Source of the DNA: Acephala macrosclerotiorum
Lineage: Eukaryota; Ascomycota; Leotiomycetes; Helotiales; Mollisiaceae
NCBI GenBank assembly: GCA_014904845.1
Contig: MU119207.1
Span: 434,001-498,000, forward strand
Length of the DNA: 64,000 nucleotides
Reading direction: 5' to 3'
How positions within the stretch are numbered: position 1 is the stretch's first letter; the number at the start of each line of letters is the position of its first letter. The position numbers were made by a program, and so were the translations under genes. The notes beneath the pieces are model-generated. The model was not told the DNA's origin. It did no database searches and was given only the letters and a program-made list of their open reading frames with translations. Below are positions 10,660 to 21,717 of this stretch, one piece after another.

Positions 10660-11674
10660 CTATAGGACAGTAAACCCACCATCTACCCTCAAATCAGCAC
10701 CAGTGATGTACCCAGCTGCATCACTCAACAAAAACGTAACAGGTCCAGCCAAATCCGTCGGTACTCCCATCTTGCCTTGCGGAACACCAGATACCCACTG
10801 CTTATATATTGCTGGATCTTTCTCCATAATCTCCTTCGTCCTGTATCCCATCAGCATCTCTTTACTTTAATCTCCCAGCAGATTTCAGAACTTACAAAGG
10901 AGTCATCATGTACCCCGGGGAAATACAATTGACCCTTATTCCAAACTCCGCCCACTCAACCGCCAAACTGGCCGCCATATGCCTCACCGCCGCCTTACTC
11001 GAATTATACGGCGTCTGCTTCTGCGGCAAATTCACAATCGCTCCACTCATACTGCCAATGAACACCATACTTCCTGTCGCCTTCCTTGAAATCAGATGTT
11101 TGGCAACAGCGACAGCGAACAGATAGGTGCCGTCGACATTGACGGCGAACAGACGACGCATGCGCTCGATGGGGTATGAGAGTGCGGGGATGTTATCGGT
11201 GAAACCGGCCGAGGTGACGAGGTGATCAATTTTTCCGTGCTCGGAGATGACTTCGTTGATGGCTATGTTGACCCATTCTTCGCTGGAGACGTCTGAGTAG
11301 TGTGCTGTTACTTTTGGTACACTGATTTGTGGTTAGGAGTGCTTGGTAGAGGGGTTGGTGAGAGTACTTCTTGGAGTTCGGATATTCCTTTCTGAAGTCG
11401 ACCATGAGATTCTCTGCTTCTCGTACTGCTTGATCCTCTGAGAATTGAGTTAGCTTTGAAATATAAGAGAAGTTGATGGGAACGTACTTTGAAGATCTAC
11501 AAGTGCTACGTTGCAGCCACTTAGGACCAGAGCCCTACTCATGACCAGGCCCAAACCTTGGGCTCCTCCAGTCACAATAGCAACTCTGCCCGCGAGCGTG
11601 AAGCTTGGAAGGGTTGGTTTCTCTGATGGTTGTGTGCCATTCGAGACATTTTGAGCGACATCGACAAGAACCAT
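10660..11674 (-). CDS. short-chain dehydrogenase/reductase (SDR)
   Basis: Four exons on the minus strand: 11674-11488, 11437-11368, 11321-10896 and 10864-10660; together 295 residues in frame. The cofactor motif TGGAQGLG (about residues 36-43) and the catalytic YNSSK (YxxxK), preceded by the SMSG serine region, identify a classical SDR using NAD(P)H. The C-terminal block [14 protein letters not shown] is characteristic of the polyol/sugar dehydrogenase-like (sorbose reductase, arabinitol dehydrogenase) branch, but substrate is not predictable. The third intron would be only 31 bp (10895-10865, GTAAGT ... AAAG), the only length that restores frame; it is unusually short, so a one-base error near it is the alternative. 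The start is chosen at the first Met before the Rossmann fold. Confidence 0.85.
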
Positions 11675-12737
11675 TTTGGAGAATCTGCAAGATGCAAAAT
11701 GATGATATTAAGCGCTTTCAGTAAAGATTTTGAACCGTCTTGTAACCTTGGCGAGGAGTGCTCAGAGAATAAATACATTTTTCAGACCGGCATCGTGATG
11801 TACTGTATCATACCACTTTTCGTGTCAAGCACTGTACCTGAACTTCCTGGAGGCCCCTGGAGACACATGGTGTCGGCTCGAGCGAGTAACTCCGCACGTA
11901 GGAGCGTCCCCGCACACTGACCGAGGGAAGCTCCGATTTATTTCCGTCAGTGAAGCAAAAGATATAAACGCGCCATTGAGAGGCGCCGCGATGAAAGAGA
12001 CATCATAAGGTACATGCCGTGACAAAATATCACGAGTAAGAAGGAGAATAACAGAAGACATGCTTGCGAGGCGGACGTGGCTCAAGGCGTTCTGTGATTG
12101 GCGCGCTTCTAGCAGAAACACAACCACATGAGCCTCACAATTCCCACCCCACCGGAATCGGATTGTAGCGGTTTGAGGTGGCGTGATGGGATCTTTAGAT
12201 ATTCCAATTTATTTTATAAATAAGAGCTTCCCTTTCCATGGGTTTCTTTGCTTCGAAAGCTAGATAGAACTCGGATAGTCGGTCACGCGTGGTGCATTCA
12301 GGAACTTGTCAAAATTCCTTGAAGAGGTTGTTCAGAACTTGATAAACTTATTCCAATTGAACAAATATAGCAATCAGAACAAGTTATGATGTGTAAGAAA
12401 CGCTGAGAGTGTTCGGCTCGCTCATGCAAGTTACGTGACAGATGCGAAGCACGTGACTCAGCAGAACACCTACCCCTCCCCCGAAGCATTTGCTTTCTAC
12501 CGGAGCTGTGTTGCTTTTGGGGAGGTTGGTAGAGGCCCTCAAATATGTTAGTAGAAGACAAATGATGAGGAGCTGAGGAAGAATTTAATGCATTTCCACA
12601 TTGTGCACCCTTTGTATTGACGTACATGTCTATGTTCCCAAATTTGATACCAAACGTCCCAGAACTCCCTTCATATACACGTTTTCTGGTATACCAACCG
12701 ATTTCTCGTCATGCCATAACTCATGTTCGTCACACGC
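11675..12737. other. intergenic, nothing recognised
   Basis: About 1.06 kb between two minus-strand genes. A 100-codon open frame (11825-12127, minus) has no recognisable feature and is not supported. It contains the upstream region of the SDR gene. Confidence 0.4.
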
Positions 12738-14314
12738 TCAATCTCCGATCGATCTCTCCTCCACTGGATCCAACCCATTCGGTCCTTCGCTTCCATGAAT
12801 GCCATTGCCCTGACTCAACCTTCGGCTCCTCAACCTGTCCCCAGCTTTCTCTCTAAATCCTTCTCTCAACCCAACGGGCACACGCTCACTCAATCCGCTT
12901 CCTCTCCATTCGCCCAATCCTTTGTCCCGCACAGCGCGCATCCTCTCCTCTTCAGCACTGTCGTGCATTCCTCTCGCGATGGTCGAGTTCAACTGTCCTC
13001 GGACAGCTTCACCAGCTCCATGAAGACCTTTGAGGGCCGCTGTTACGCTGCCTCTTTTTCTTTCTAGTTTGTGTTCTTTTGCAGGCACGGGCGACGCTTC
13101 GGTGGTGGCAGCTGCAGGTGTAATTCCTGAACTGATCGTTGTTGTGTTCCCCAAATTGTTCTGCTGAGGTAAATTGTTCACAGAGCTAGATGGAGAATGC
13201 ACACCAGGTCTGCTGAAGTTCGGCGTTTTCGGTCGTGTTGCATTGGTAGGCATTGTTGGTGTTATGGGCTGCTCACCATACACACCAAGACTCCCTGCCG
13301 GCAATTCTGAGACTGGATTCGTGTTCAGAGGTGCAACGGTATACTCTCGAGACTTTCGTCTCTCCGATCGCTCAGGCATAGGTGGTGAGGCGGCGGACGC
13401 AGCTTGGTTGTTGATAGGACTTGGTGTCCCTTGAGCAGGACCGCGTCCGGGAGAGTTGCGAAGTTCGGATCGAGGTGGGATGGTACGACCTCCAGATGTA
13501 GTGCGGTAGAGCGGGATTGATGGCACTTCCTCTTCCGGACCTGTGTATGCTTGGTTGGGCTGAGGATTCAAATGTTGATTATATGCCTGATTTCCACTGT
13601 GCTGAGGCTGGATTGATCCAGGTGGAGGTGGTGCGGCATATTGTTTCTGTGATTGCTTCGGTGTGAGTCTGCGTGCGGGAGGCTGAAAGGCAGATTGGCT
13701 TTGGTCGGGAGTAGGGCCAGTTTGTTTGATCGTCGGCGGTGCTTGATTGTATGATTGTTGTTGAGCCTGTGTCTGGCTCTGAGGATTTGGTGATATGCCA
13801 GTGTTGATCCTAGCATTGGCTGGCAGATTCTTGTCAACTGTTGTCTCGGAGGCTTGAGGAGGTGGATCTGTCGACGGATTGTATGGCGCAGAGTATGTGT
13901 GAGTCGTCCCATCTGGGGCTATTGCCGTTGTCGCTTTGACGCAAGTCAGTATAATTAGTTTATGGTAAGAGGTAGTTAGTACTAACTGGTTGTGGTGGTC
14001 GTGGTTGTAGTCACAGTTGTTCCAGGCGGCTGGCTTTGACGCTGAGGAGGTTGTTGTTGTTGTTGTTGTTGTTGTTGCTGACTAGGGCCAGGACTTGGAG
14101 CAGCATCAGCGCTCGAGGCATTGCTGTTCGAGTAATATGCAGAATCGTGATAACTGTTTTGGTGTTGATGCTGTGGAGACGATCCCTCTGTCGATGCGGG
14201 GTTGCTGCTTGGAGTTTCGCTCACGACGTCTGCTCGCGTTTTGTCTTTGTGCTTGAACAACCCCATACTGCTAGATTTTCGTATTTGTGAATGTCGAGGT
14301 TTCGTAAGTGGCAT
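12738..14314 (-). CDS. low-complexity protein with polyQ and polyT tracts and a conserved C-terminal block
   Basis: Two exons, 14314-13987 and 13933-12738, joined across a 53-bp intron (GTTAGT ... AAAG) with frame kept: 507 residues from the first Met. A second Met 17 codons in (14266) gives the start MGLFKHKDK, which looks like the more natural start. Features: ten consecutive Gln, then nine Thr, long Pro/Gln/Ser/Asn-rich disordered middle, and a better-ordered C-terminal block (about 390-480) with ALKGLHGAGEAVRG and a charged MHDSAEEERM segment that looks conserved. Probably a cytosolic scaffold or signalling-associated protein; no catalytic domain is visible. The Gln tract is encoded by a nearly pure trinucleotide repeat and is likely length-variable. 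Confidence 0.7.
14047..14080. repeat. (TTG)n trinucleotide tract encoding polyQ
   Basis: An almost uninterrupted run of TTG/TGT units on the + strand reads as CAA (Gln) codons in the minus-strand gene. Such tracts commonly vary in length between strains. Confidence 0.7.
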
Positions 14315-14644
14315 CTCAATTCCATTTAATTGAGGTATTTCTTGGAGATCACGAAGGAACTGGAGATGAAGGGTATGTGACTGGTGTGGCTATCAATGAT
14401 GTAATGGTTCACGAAAGTTCGTGGAATCCCTGTTTCAGGGACTCGCTTAGTTGATCTGCATGGGATCTGCAAGAGAGGAGGTGGCTGGTGAAAATAGGGG
14501 AGGCGAATTTCCGAAGCGAGCGCTCATAGCAGGCTATCTCTTGAAACTCACAAGAAATCATGGGAACCTTTTTGTTATTATGTCTATATCGACACTACCA
14601 CGAGCATACCCTCATCTGAATCCTGATCCATTGCATCGCAAAGA

Positions 14645-15402
14645 TCAAAGTGTCTCCATATTTGCCATCACAACCAATCCTTCTTCGTGGTCAAGCCACT
14701 CGAGTCCCGAAGATTTACCGATAATACAGAAAGCTTTACTACGCACAATCCAACCGCACTTGTCCTCCTTGGGGTTCATGCTCCGCATTGTCTCCTGTTG
14801 AAGTAGCTTTATATTTCCCTTCACACAAACCAGAAACTTCTTCTGGTCCAGCAAGTTTAGAGCAGCACCTTCCACCTTTCGCCGAAAATCGCGCTCGAAA
14901 ACTTTCAGGCCGCACCCATTTGCCCGGATGATGGTGTACAAAGGTCCAGTTGCGCCGAACCGCTTGGAGATCCGATTAACGCTCCACAAGTTTCGAGTTT
15001 TGAGACTTTTCTGGGCAGTCGCAGTCATCATGTATCGGGACTACGTAAGCGAGTGTTGTTGGAAGGTGAACAGACCGTCAATAGGCGTATGTCCAATGTC
15101 GGAGAGGTCAGTGATGCCCAGTGTTACCAGATCGGTTATCAAATTTCCTGCCGTATATTCTTTCTTGTGCTTCCATCCCTCGTTGCATCTTGTCTCGTCG
15201 ATCTTATGTGAAACCAACCCAATACCTTCTTGACCATAGCTTGGAAACAGTTGTTCTTGGCATTTGATCCGGAAGCCGAAATCGGGCTTAGAGATGCGCC
15301 TTCAATCATGGTGTGTCTATCCTCAATGTCTGATATGGGGGAATCGCCGGTGTGCTCATCGTCGTCAACGTCCGCGCTAGAGATGATAAGCCAGTTCGAC
15401 AT
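14645..15402 (-). pseudogene. tandem family member A, with an in-frame TAG
   Basis: First of a minus-strand array of related genes. Exon 1 is 15402-15226 (start MSNWLIISS); a 62-bp intron (GTATTG ... ACAAG) leads to exon 2 from 15163. Exon 2 reads openly to 14645 apart from one TAG at 15041-15043. Aligned with its neighbours, that stop falls on the invariant Trp of the family's WY motif, so TGG-to-TAG is the simplest explanation. After the stop the frame continues with family features: a hydrophobic block, the KVEGAALNLLDQKKFLVCV segment and the C-terminal LEWLDHEEGL block. Either a recent pseudogene or two alternative products; expression of the short form (about 100 residues) is possible. 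Function unknown. Confidence 0.6.
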
Positions 15403-16150
15403 CATAATTTGAGTGTAGCGCAAGCGTAACAGCTTGCTTTATTAATGGAATGAAGGATATAGTTCTCTTGTCAGTAGGCGTGAGTCCCCGAAGCTGGATT
15501 GGAGCGCAACGAGCCTGTTGAGCTCTTGAGTCGCATGCAGAAGAGGCTTACCTAAGGATGTCGATGATTTGGAACATTCATTATTCCCAGAGCTTCCGTC
15601 CCAGAGTATCCTGTGCCCATGGGCAGTATTGTCAATTGTATGCAGCCCCGTGTTGGGGCCATGGTAGCTCGAAGTTATCATGCGTTGTGTTCAAAATAGA
15701 CAGAATGAGTCGTTCGAGTGATTTTTAGTCACCAAGCCCAGTCATATCCCTGAAGCAAAACAGGATATAATAAGCTCAGATGAGATTCCAGGGACGAGAG
15801 TATTAGGCCCGAAGTTATTGTATTAGATAAACACTTCGCCGTAAATTTGTGCCAGTATTATACTTGCAGTTGTCAATGTGCCACCTAGACCAGAAGTCAA
15901 CCATGGCATGAAAGAGGTATAGTAATTATTAAATAGCATTTAGATTTAGTACGTTGCAAAGAGGCAGCAAATGGTAATAGAACCTTAAAGATCCTAAACT
16001 TTGTTCTCGAAAATCATAAAAGCTTCATTTATTGGCAGACTTTGGTATGTCCGGTTTAGAAGGCGTTGATTCTCTACCTCACTTTTTTCATGCGCACTTA
16101 GCCTTCCACGAATCCATGTGTTCCCCTCCCGCATCTTGTCGCTGCTCTTT
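15403..16150. other. spacer within the tandem array
   Basis: Separates copies A and B. Contains only short unsupported open frames on the minus strand; it should hold the promoter of copy A. Confidence 0.35.
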
Positions 16151-16915
16151 TCAACCAGCAGCTTTGAATCTCTTCTCCCCATCTTCTCGTGATAGCCACT
16201 TGAAGATCTTGCTACGGCTCATCATGAAATAAGCACAGGAGTTTTTGCCATCAATTTTTCGCCAAATTACCTTGAACGACAATAATATACCCCTTCTTGC
16301 CAGCGTCGGCATCCAGCATCTTACGAAGTGAGGAATAGGGCCACTTCCCATTTCCAGCTCTATTCATCCAGACGAAGAACAGCAAGGCAATTAGTATGAG
16401 GCCCAGGAATCCGTATGTGTCGAGTGTCCTAGCTAAGCTTTGCTTTGGTGCGCTGTAGATAGTGCCATGCCTTGCTTCTTTTAGAAATTTAGCGCGGGAA
16501 CATGGTATCATACCAGGTCGAAGGATGTTCCAGGAGCGAGAATATCCCAGTGTCAAGCTTCGGTGTGTGGAGGAGTTTATGAGAGACTATGACTGTGACT
16601 TCGGCTCGAATGATGTTAGATTCGGTAAATGAGGTCAAAGTAAGGGCGGCTTTCTTGACGCTTGCGCTCTTGACTTTGAGATCTGCAAGAACGTTGGAGG
16701 AGCCTCAAATCTGTCCCCCCCCATCTCTGAAAGATTACCAGCGGCGGACTTTCCGGAGAGCCATTCAGATACAGTTGCTTGAGAGCTAGGAGGAGGAAGC
16801 TTTGCCGAGATCTTTTTGCCCTGGTACGGCTTGGTGGTTACCCCAAACCCATTCTCAGAGTCTCAGACTTAGTCTCAACTTTGCCCTCACTCGAGATGAC
16901 CGACCAATCCGACAT
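16151..16915 (-). pseudogene. tandem family member B, frameshifted relic
   Basis: Missed by simple open-frame scans because it is broken. It starts at 16915 with MSDWSVISSEGK, the same N-terminal signature as copies A and C. After about 25 codons the frame shifts by one base; the next frame gives a segment with VSEWLSGKS, matching VTQWLESQS of copy C. An intron-like junction follows at the position of the intron in copy C, then a segment ending GIFSLLEHPSTWYDTMF, the family's WY motif. A further shift leads to the hydrophobic block and KKGYIIVVQGN, and another to the C-terminal CAYFMMSRS-type block, ending at 16151. At least three frame disruptions make this a pseudogene. Confidence 0.65.
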
Positions 16916-17567
16916 AGTGAAAGCGCTGATTCTTCTGGGCACGTAGGTTAGCGGCACAACTGTGGAAGTTGCAGAAAGAAGGGAAAGAATCCTTCTTCCT
17001 TTTGTATGGTGCGGGTTTGTACCTACTGATGTTCTAAATTAGACGATTCGCTCGCGCCAATAGATCTCCACCAATGGTCTCTGGTACTAGGAGGGAGAGT
17101 TCTTTTCATTTGCGCAGGACTTGTCTTGCGTCAGTATGAGGAATTTTGCAGGTAGTTTTTGATGTGGACACCATTGAAATAAGGAAAGTCGTAAGTGTTA
17201 GAGAAACTGTCGAGATTATATGGGCGCTCAACCCAGCCGTTCCCAGTCGTATTTTTTTAGCGCCTTAAGATCCGGTGAAAACGCTGGCTTTCTGATATCC
17301 GATAGCACTACGGCAAAGACGAAATCTGTACGTCTTCATAAGAGGCTAAAGGCTGAGACGTATATAATCGAGGATGCAAGTGGGCAGCATGGTTGGCAAT
17401 TGTGTTATTGCATTTGATTTGGACTACTGAGTCTTCCTGATAGTTACAGTTTGATACGGTCCTGGAGATGTCCTCAGCCACTACTGCTTTTCTCCACTCA
17501 CAACTTGAACATGCTCCGACCAGATTTACATATCCTCTCCACAACATTCAGAGAAGGCTTGATATCC
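16916..17567. other. spacer within the tandem array
   Basis: Between copies B and C. No supported gene; the upstream region of copy B lies here. Confidence 0.35.
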
Positions 17568-18429
17568 TTAAACTAAGCCTTCAATAGCTGTATCATCGAC
17601 AGCTCTGGCTTCCCTCATCCTAGTCCTGCCATCCCGATAACTAACCCAATACGCCCCCTTCTTGCCATCGATAACGAAGTAAGATTCATTGTCCATAATC
17701 ACCCGCCTCCTATCAACAACAGCTTCCTCACACCCAAGCTCTCGCCTAATCAATACATGGTCGCTCCTGACCAGTACAATATACCCGTTTTTGGATAGAT
17801 CAAGTAGCTTGGAGACATCCTCCTCAATCTTCTTCCAAAACCATAAACGGGCATGGCCCTTTCTTTCAAAGCTCTTCTTATACAGCATTGACCAAAGAGC
17901 GAGCTGAAGAAGGCCCGGAACGCCAAACTTCTGCTTGACTATCTTCAAATTGCTCGCAATACAGGTATTGACAAGAATGTCGTTCTCGCCGGATTCATGT
18001 TTGTAAAGTCTTCGGGCAACAGTGATTTCGTACCAGTGGTCAGGGTGTTCGTTGAGGTTTAGGGCGAAGAGACCATAATGATCTATGTCTTCGTTTTTGA
18101 GGAAAGGAGGGATTTCGAGAGTGAAGGGGAGCAGCTTTGGAGAATAGATAGGTTTTGAGACCGAAACCTTGCCACCGGTGCGTGTCTGCTCTGCAATGGA
18201 ATCTAAATGAAGCATCTTGTTAACAGATATTCGTTTTATATCAATAGCCCAGGTACTTACTGAAGTCAGATTGGCTTTCAAGCCATTGAGTAACATTCTT
18301 GATGGGCAAGGGATGATTGATATGAGCACTGCTAGGTCGCGCAACCATCTCGAAACCATCCTCTGAGGGGGACGGGCTTAAGCTGTCATTTCGACTCTCA
18401 GAGTTGGAGATCAAGGACCAGTCAGACAT
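17568..18429 (-). CDS. tandem family member C, intact, unknown function
   Basis: Two exons, 18429-18261 and 18202-17568, with a 58-bp intron (GTAAGT, branch-like GTTAAC, acceptor TTTAG); the join is in frame and gives 267 residues. N terminus MSDWSLISNSES, then a Ser/acidic linker, and VTQWLES just before the intron. The conserved body runs from about residue 98: HYGLFAL, then HWYEIT (Trp113-Tyr114), the hydrophobic GLLQLALW (about 153-160), an amphipathic Trp/Glu helix, GYIVLV (about 196-201) and a C-terminal YFVIDGKKGAYWVSYRDG block. No signal peptide and no clear membrane span, so probably intracellular. I recognise no known domain. Chosen as the reference copy because it has no defect. 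Confidence 0.75.
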
Positions 18430-19184
18430 TTTCAGCAATGTAGAAAGGCCCCGAAAGTAAATATGAGACTTTGATGATCCAACGATGGTGATCAAGTGTT
18501 GGGCACAACATGCGCAAAGGAAGTTCCAAGTATCAAGAACGGCGCGCTTACTTGGGGGTACCCTTTGCAAAGTCGAGTTCGTAGTGAGGTGGCGCTGAAT
18601 CGAAGGTCTCTAGAAAGATGCGTTTATTTTCGATAAGTTTTGATCTTTGTTTCGCAGAAGTGTTACAAAGAAAGGCGAAGTGGTCTCAGCTGGGTTTAAG
18701 TATTGAGCTCGACTACCTAAGTTGCAAATATTACTAGCCTCACGCTTATCCTATCGTTCAAGTTGGGACGAGCAGACTTTCGTTTTGCTATTAAAGGTGA
18801 TCCAACTTCTTTCATTGGCGGACAGCATACAGTAGGCGATGCTGAGTTGGTGAGAGTCTTATAGTACTTTGCAATTACTTTTCAATCAAAGACTTGCTGT
18901 GTTATCATCAAAGGTGGCAGCAGATACCCGAATAGGAGCATCTATGATTGTTCATGATCTTTCTGATACCGCCATCGCCATTCTTCCTCTTCGGGGCCTC
19001 CCGAAATTGCCTGAAAAACAGCATAATCGTCTTTTCGTGCCTCATTCTCATTCTCAATTCTCTCAAATCCTGAAAATATGCCAAAACCACGCTCTGAAAC
19101 CTGTCCCCCACCTTTTCCCTTTCCCTTTCTACCCACCCCTTCACAGTTTCTTTCTTGCTCTTGTGTACTAATTCCAATCATTCA
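18430..19184. other. spacer within the tandem array
   Basis: Between copies C and D. Short unsupported frames only; holds the promoter of copy C. Confidence 0.35.
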
Positions 19185-19877
19185 TTAACATCCACCATTA
19201 GATGAACGTTCTTCTTCAATTTCTTTAACTCCAAGTCTCGACAATCCTTCGCCATACGGTATACACTCAAAACCTCCAGTAAGTACCTGAAATATGTAGA
19301 AACATTCTTCGTCGACGAGAGCTGGAAATTCTCCGAGGTGGGCAGAACCACCAAGAGCTTCATTCAGTTCTTTTCCACAGCCTTGGAAAAGGACTAGATA
19401 GTTCTCGTCGCCTAAGCTGCTCAGAACAAACTTCTCAACCTCTCGCCAAAAATCAGCCTCGGCATTGCTGAATGTGAGACTCGTAGCCCAAAGAAGAACT
19501 TGAAAGAGTCCCCCAAAGCCATGCTCTTTCTGGATCGCTTCGATGCTGCGCTTCATTCGCGCTTCAATACTCCATTCTGGCTCACCGCGGAACATTGTGT
19601 GATACCAAGTCGATGGAGGTTGACTCAGGGAGAAGAAACCAGGTTTGCTCGGCTCGAGTTGATTGAGATGACTTCCGAGGGTTGTCGTAAGGTAATGGAA
19701 GCTTCGTCTAGCGTACGCTTCGTTGGACTTTCCAACGAGTTCTTCAACCATTTCCCAGTCCCCTAGCGAAGGATCCGCTGTGCGGCCACGGCGAGAACAC
19801 AGATTTTTGAGTAATGGCGCAAAATCTCCTTTGAGGATGGTTGCTGAAACTCTTGATAAGCTCGCCCATCGGGACAT
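19185..19877 (-). CDS. tandem family member D, intact, unknown function
   Basis: Single open frame of 230 residues. The N terminus (MSRWASLSRV) differs from copies A-C and resembles copy E, with a basic, helical leader; a GDWEMVEELVG motif at about residues 39-49 takes the place of the MSDWSLIS start of copy C. The shared body follows: GFFSL, STWYHTMF (the WY motif), a charged helix, FGGLFQVLLWATS, a FWREVEKFVLSSL amphipathic helix, NYLVLFQG, an ELNEALGG turn and the C-terminal ECFYIF / GEGLSRLGVKEI block. No signal peptide. Lacks the intron seen in A-C, which fits two sub-lineages (A/B/C and D/E) within the array. Function not known. Confidence 0.7.
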   Translation of the reverse strand: MSRWASLSRVSATILKGDFAPLLKNLCSRRGRTADPSLGDWEMVEELVGKSNEAYARRSFHYLTTTLGSHLNQLEPSKPGFFSLSQPPSTWYHTMFRGEPEWSIEARMKRSIEAIQKEHGFGGLFQVLLWATSLTFSNAEADFWREVEKFVLSSLGDENYLVLFQGCGKELNEALGGSAHLGEFPALVDEECFYIFQVLTGGFECIPYGEGLSRLGVKEIEEERSSNGGC

Positions 19878-20592
19878 GTTGCAACGCCGAATTTATCGCG
19901 CGTTCTAAGTAGAATTGCGCGAGAAATTTGTTGCGCCTTTGTGTGATCGTCTTCGCGACACAAGTTGTAGAATTTCGATTGAAGGCAAGATCTAATGTAT
20001 CTGACTTTCAAAGGAGGAGTAGACACTGATTGCGAAGCTTTTATCGAAGGTCGAGATCATGTGGCTGGTTTTCTGGTAGAAGGAAGGTTCGGGAAGCAGC
20101 AAAAGCTACAATTTATTCTCCACTTCGCTTTGCTTCATAAGAATATGGTGAATCGGATTTTGAAAAAAAGGAGATTTGATGAGACCAGAGTCTGGGTGTT
20201 GAACTCACAAACTTTGAAAGGGATCTGACCAAGCCTTGATGATGACTAAGCTCTCTGGACGCAGTATGATATGCTGTCTCGCGATGGCAGAACTTTCTGC
20301 ATCAGCACACTCACTTCACAATCATATCAAGTTATATTGAGATAATTTATTGAAGAAGGTGCGAATACAATCTCGAATAATCGCAGGATCACTGTCACTT
20401 TGCAGTTATCATTACACAAAAGAGGCTACTGCTTCCTGCACAGTCCTAAGCAGCAACCCGCCTTCCAATTTACTTTAGTTCTGCACCTTAGGCTCGCTCT
20501 AGCGAAGCCAAAACCCTCAGGGTATGTTCAGCACCGCGAAATTATCGTGTCTAGCCAAATTTCTCGCCCATAAACAGCGAGCGGTCACACAC
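19878..20592. other. spacer within the tandem array
   Basis: Between copies D and E. An 87-codon minus-strand frame (19763-20026) overlaps the start of copy D in another register and is not supported. Confidence 0.35.
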
Positions 20593-21264
20593 CTACAAAT
20601 CTTGGACTCCAAGCATCAACAAAGCCTCGGCATAGCTAACCCACTCCGTACCCTTCTTAGGCTGGAAGGTGAAGAAACACTCTCCACCAACAATGAATGG
20701 TCTGCCATCACGGAAGTTCTGATTGCCACCCAGAGTTTTCTGTAGCTCGGCAATATGGCCATTTACAAGTACCATGTATTCTTGCCGATCATTCATGAGG
20801 CAACTAGCAGCTTTTTCCACCATCTCCCAAAATGCGCTTGCGCCCGACTGCAACTTATAGGTAGAAGCCCAGAGGGGTACCTGGAGAACACCTTCAACAC
20901 CATTATCCTTATTGATATCGATAATGCTTTCCGAGATGCGAGCATCCATGGTCGAAGAGGAGTGGCCGAGCAGCATAGTTCAGTACCAGCCCACTGCCGG
21001 TTGACCCAATGAGAACAACTCGAACTTGACTTCATAATCATCGGAGATGTTTTCGATTGTGATTGTGACGTACTCGAACTCGCGAGCGGGAGAGTTGGTA
21101 CTAGCTGCGATCTTGATGGTCTTTCTCTCAGACTTGGAAGAATCCACCATTTGCCAGCCATGGGACAAAGATTCGGGTTCTGGGGAATAGCGCGAAACCA
21201 CCTGCCAGAGCGCAAGACGGCTGGACTTGAGTACAGAAGCGACTTTCGAGAGTATCTTCGACAT
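20593..21264 (-). pseudogene. tandem family member E, with an in-frame TGA
   Basis: From a Met at 21264 (MSKILSKVAS) the frame is open to 20593 except for one TGA at 20980-20982, and both halves are in the same register. The first half has a basic leader like copy D, a HGWQMVDSS motif (about residues 35-43), a beta-rich stretch and FELFSLGQPAVGWY. The stop falls directly after the WY motif; the second half resumes with TMLLG, then ESIIDI, NGVEGVLQVPLWAS, FWEMVEKAASCL, EYMVLVNGH, ECFFTFQ and TEWVSYAEAL. The match to copy D on both sides of the stop is colinear and without gaps at the junction. So it is either a freshly inactivated gene or one read through the stop; the downstream context (ACT) is not the known leaky CTA. 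Confidence 0.65.
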
Positions 21265-21717
21265 CCTTTCTTTTGTGTAACAGCTCTGGTGAAGTATCAT
21301 TAGCCGCTCTACATTAGACTAAGAATTATGAAATAGCGATGCCACAACTCATATAGAAAATTAAGTACAAAGGGAACCGTACCTTGATGAACGTCGAGTA
21401 ATACAAGGATTATTTTGTCTTGCTGATTCTAGACTCCAGAGTGGATTGACAATCAATGCGCCGAAATTTGTGTGGTTGAGGTTTACGATGTGGGCAATCA
21501 AAAAGTTAAGGTTGTAGAAAGTAAAATTCGTGCGTATAACTTATAGCTGCGCAGCTTGTAAAGCTTGGTCGCCAAGCTGTCGTAGCACGTGCTCGACATT
21601 AGATGGCACTAAATGGCGCTAAATGTCGAAAGAATACAGATTCGCCTTCGATAACATCTAGCGCTAGCCTTTTCGCCATCATACTATTGTCACATAACAG
21701 TGGAAAACGCAATTATG
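21265..21717. other. spacer within the tandem array
   Basis: Between copy E and the doubtful copy F. Nothing recognised beyond the likely promoter of E. Confidence 0.35.

Noticed and set aside
11825..12127. 100-codon minus-strand frame upstream of the SDR
   Set aside because: No recognisable feature, and it overlaps frames on the other strand.
15041..15074. short intron (GTAGTC ... CCCAG) that would remove the TAG of copy A
   Set aside because: It would be about 34 bp with a poor donor and would delete residues that align with the other copies.
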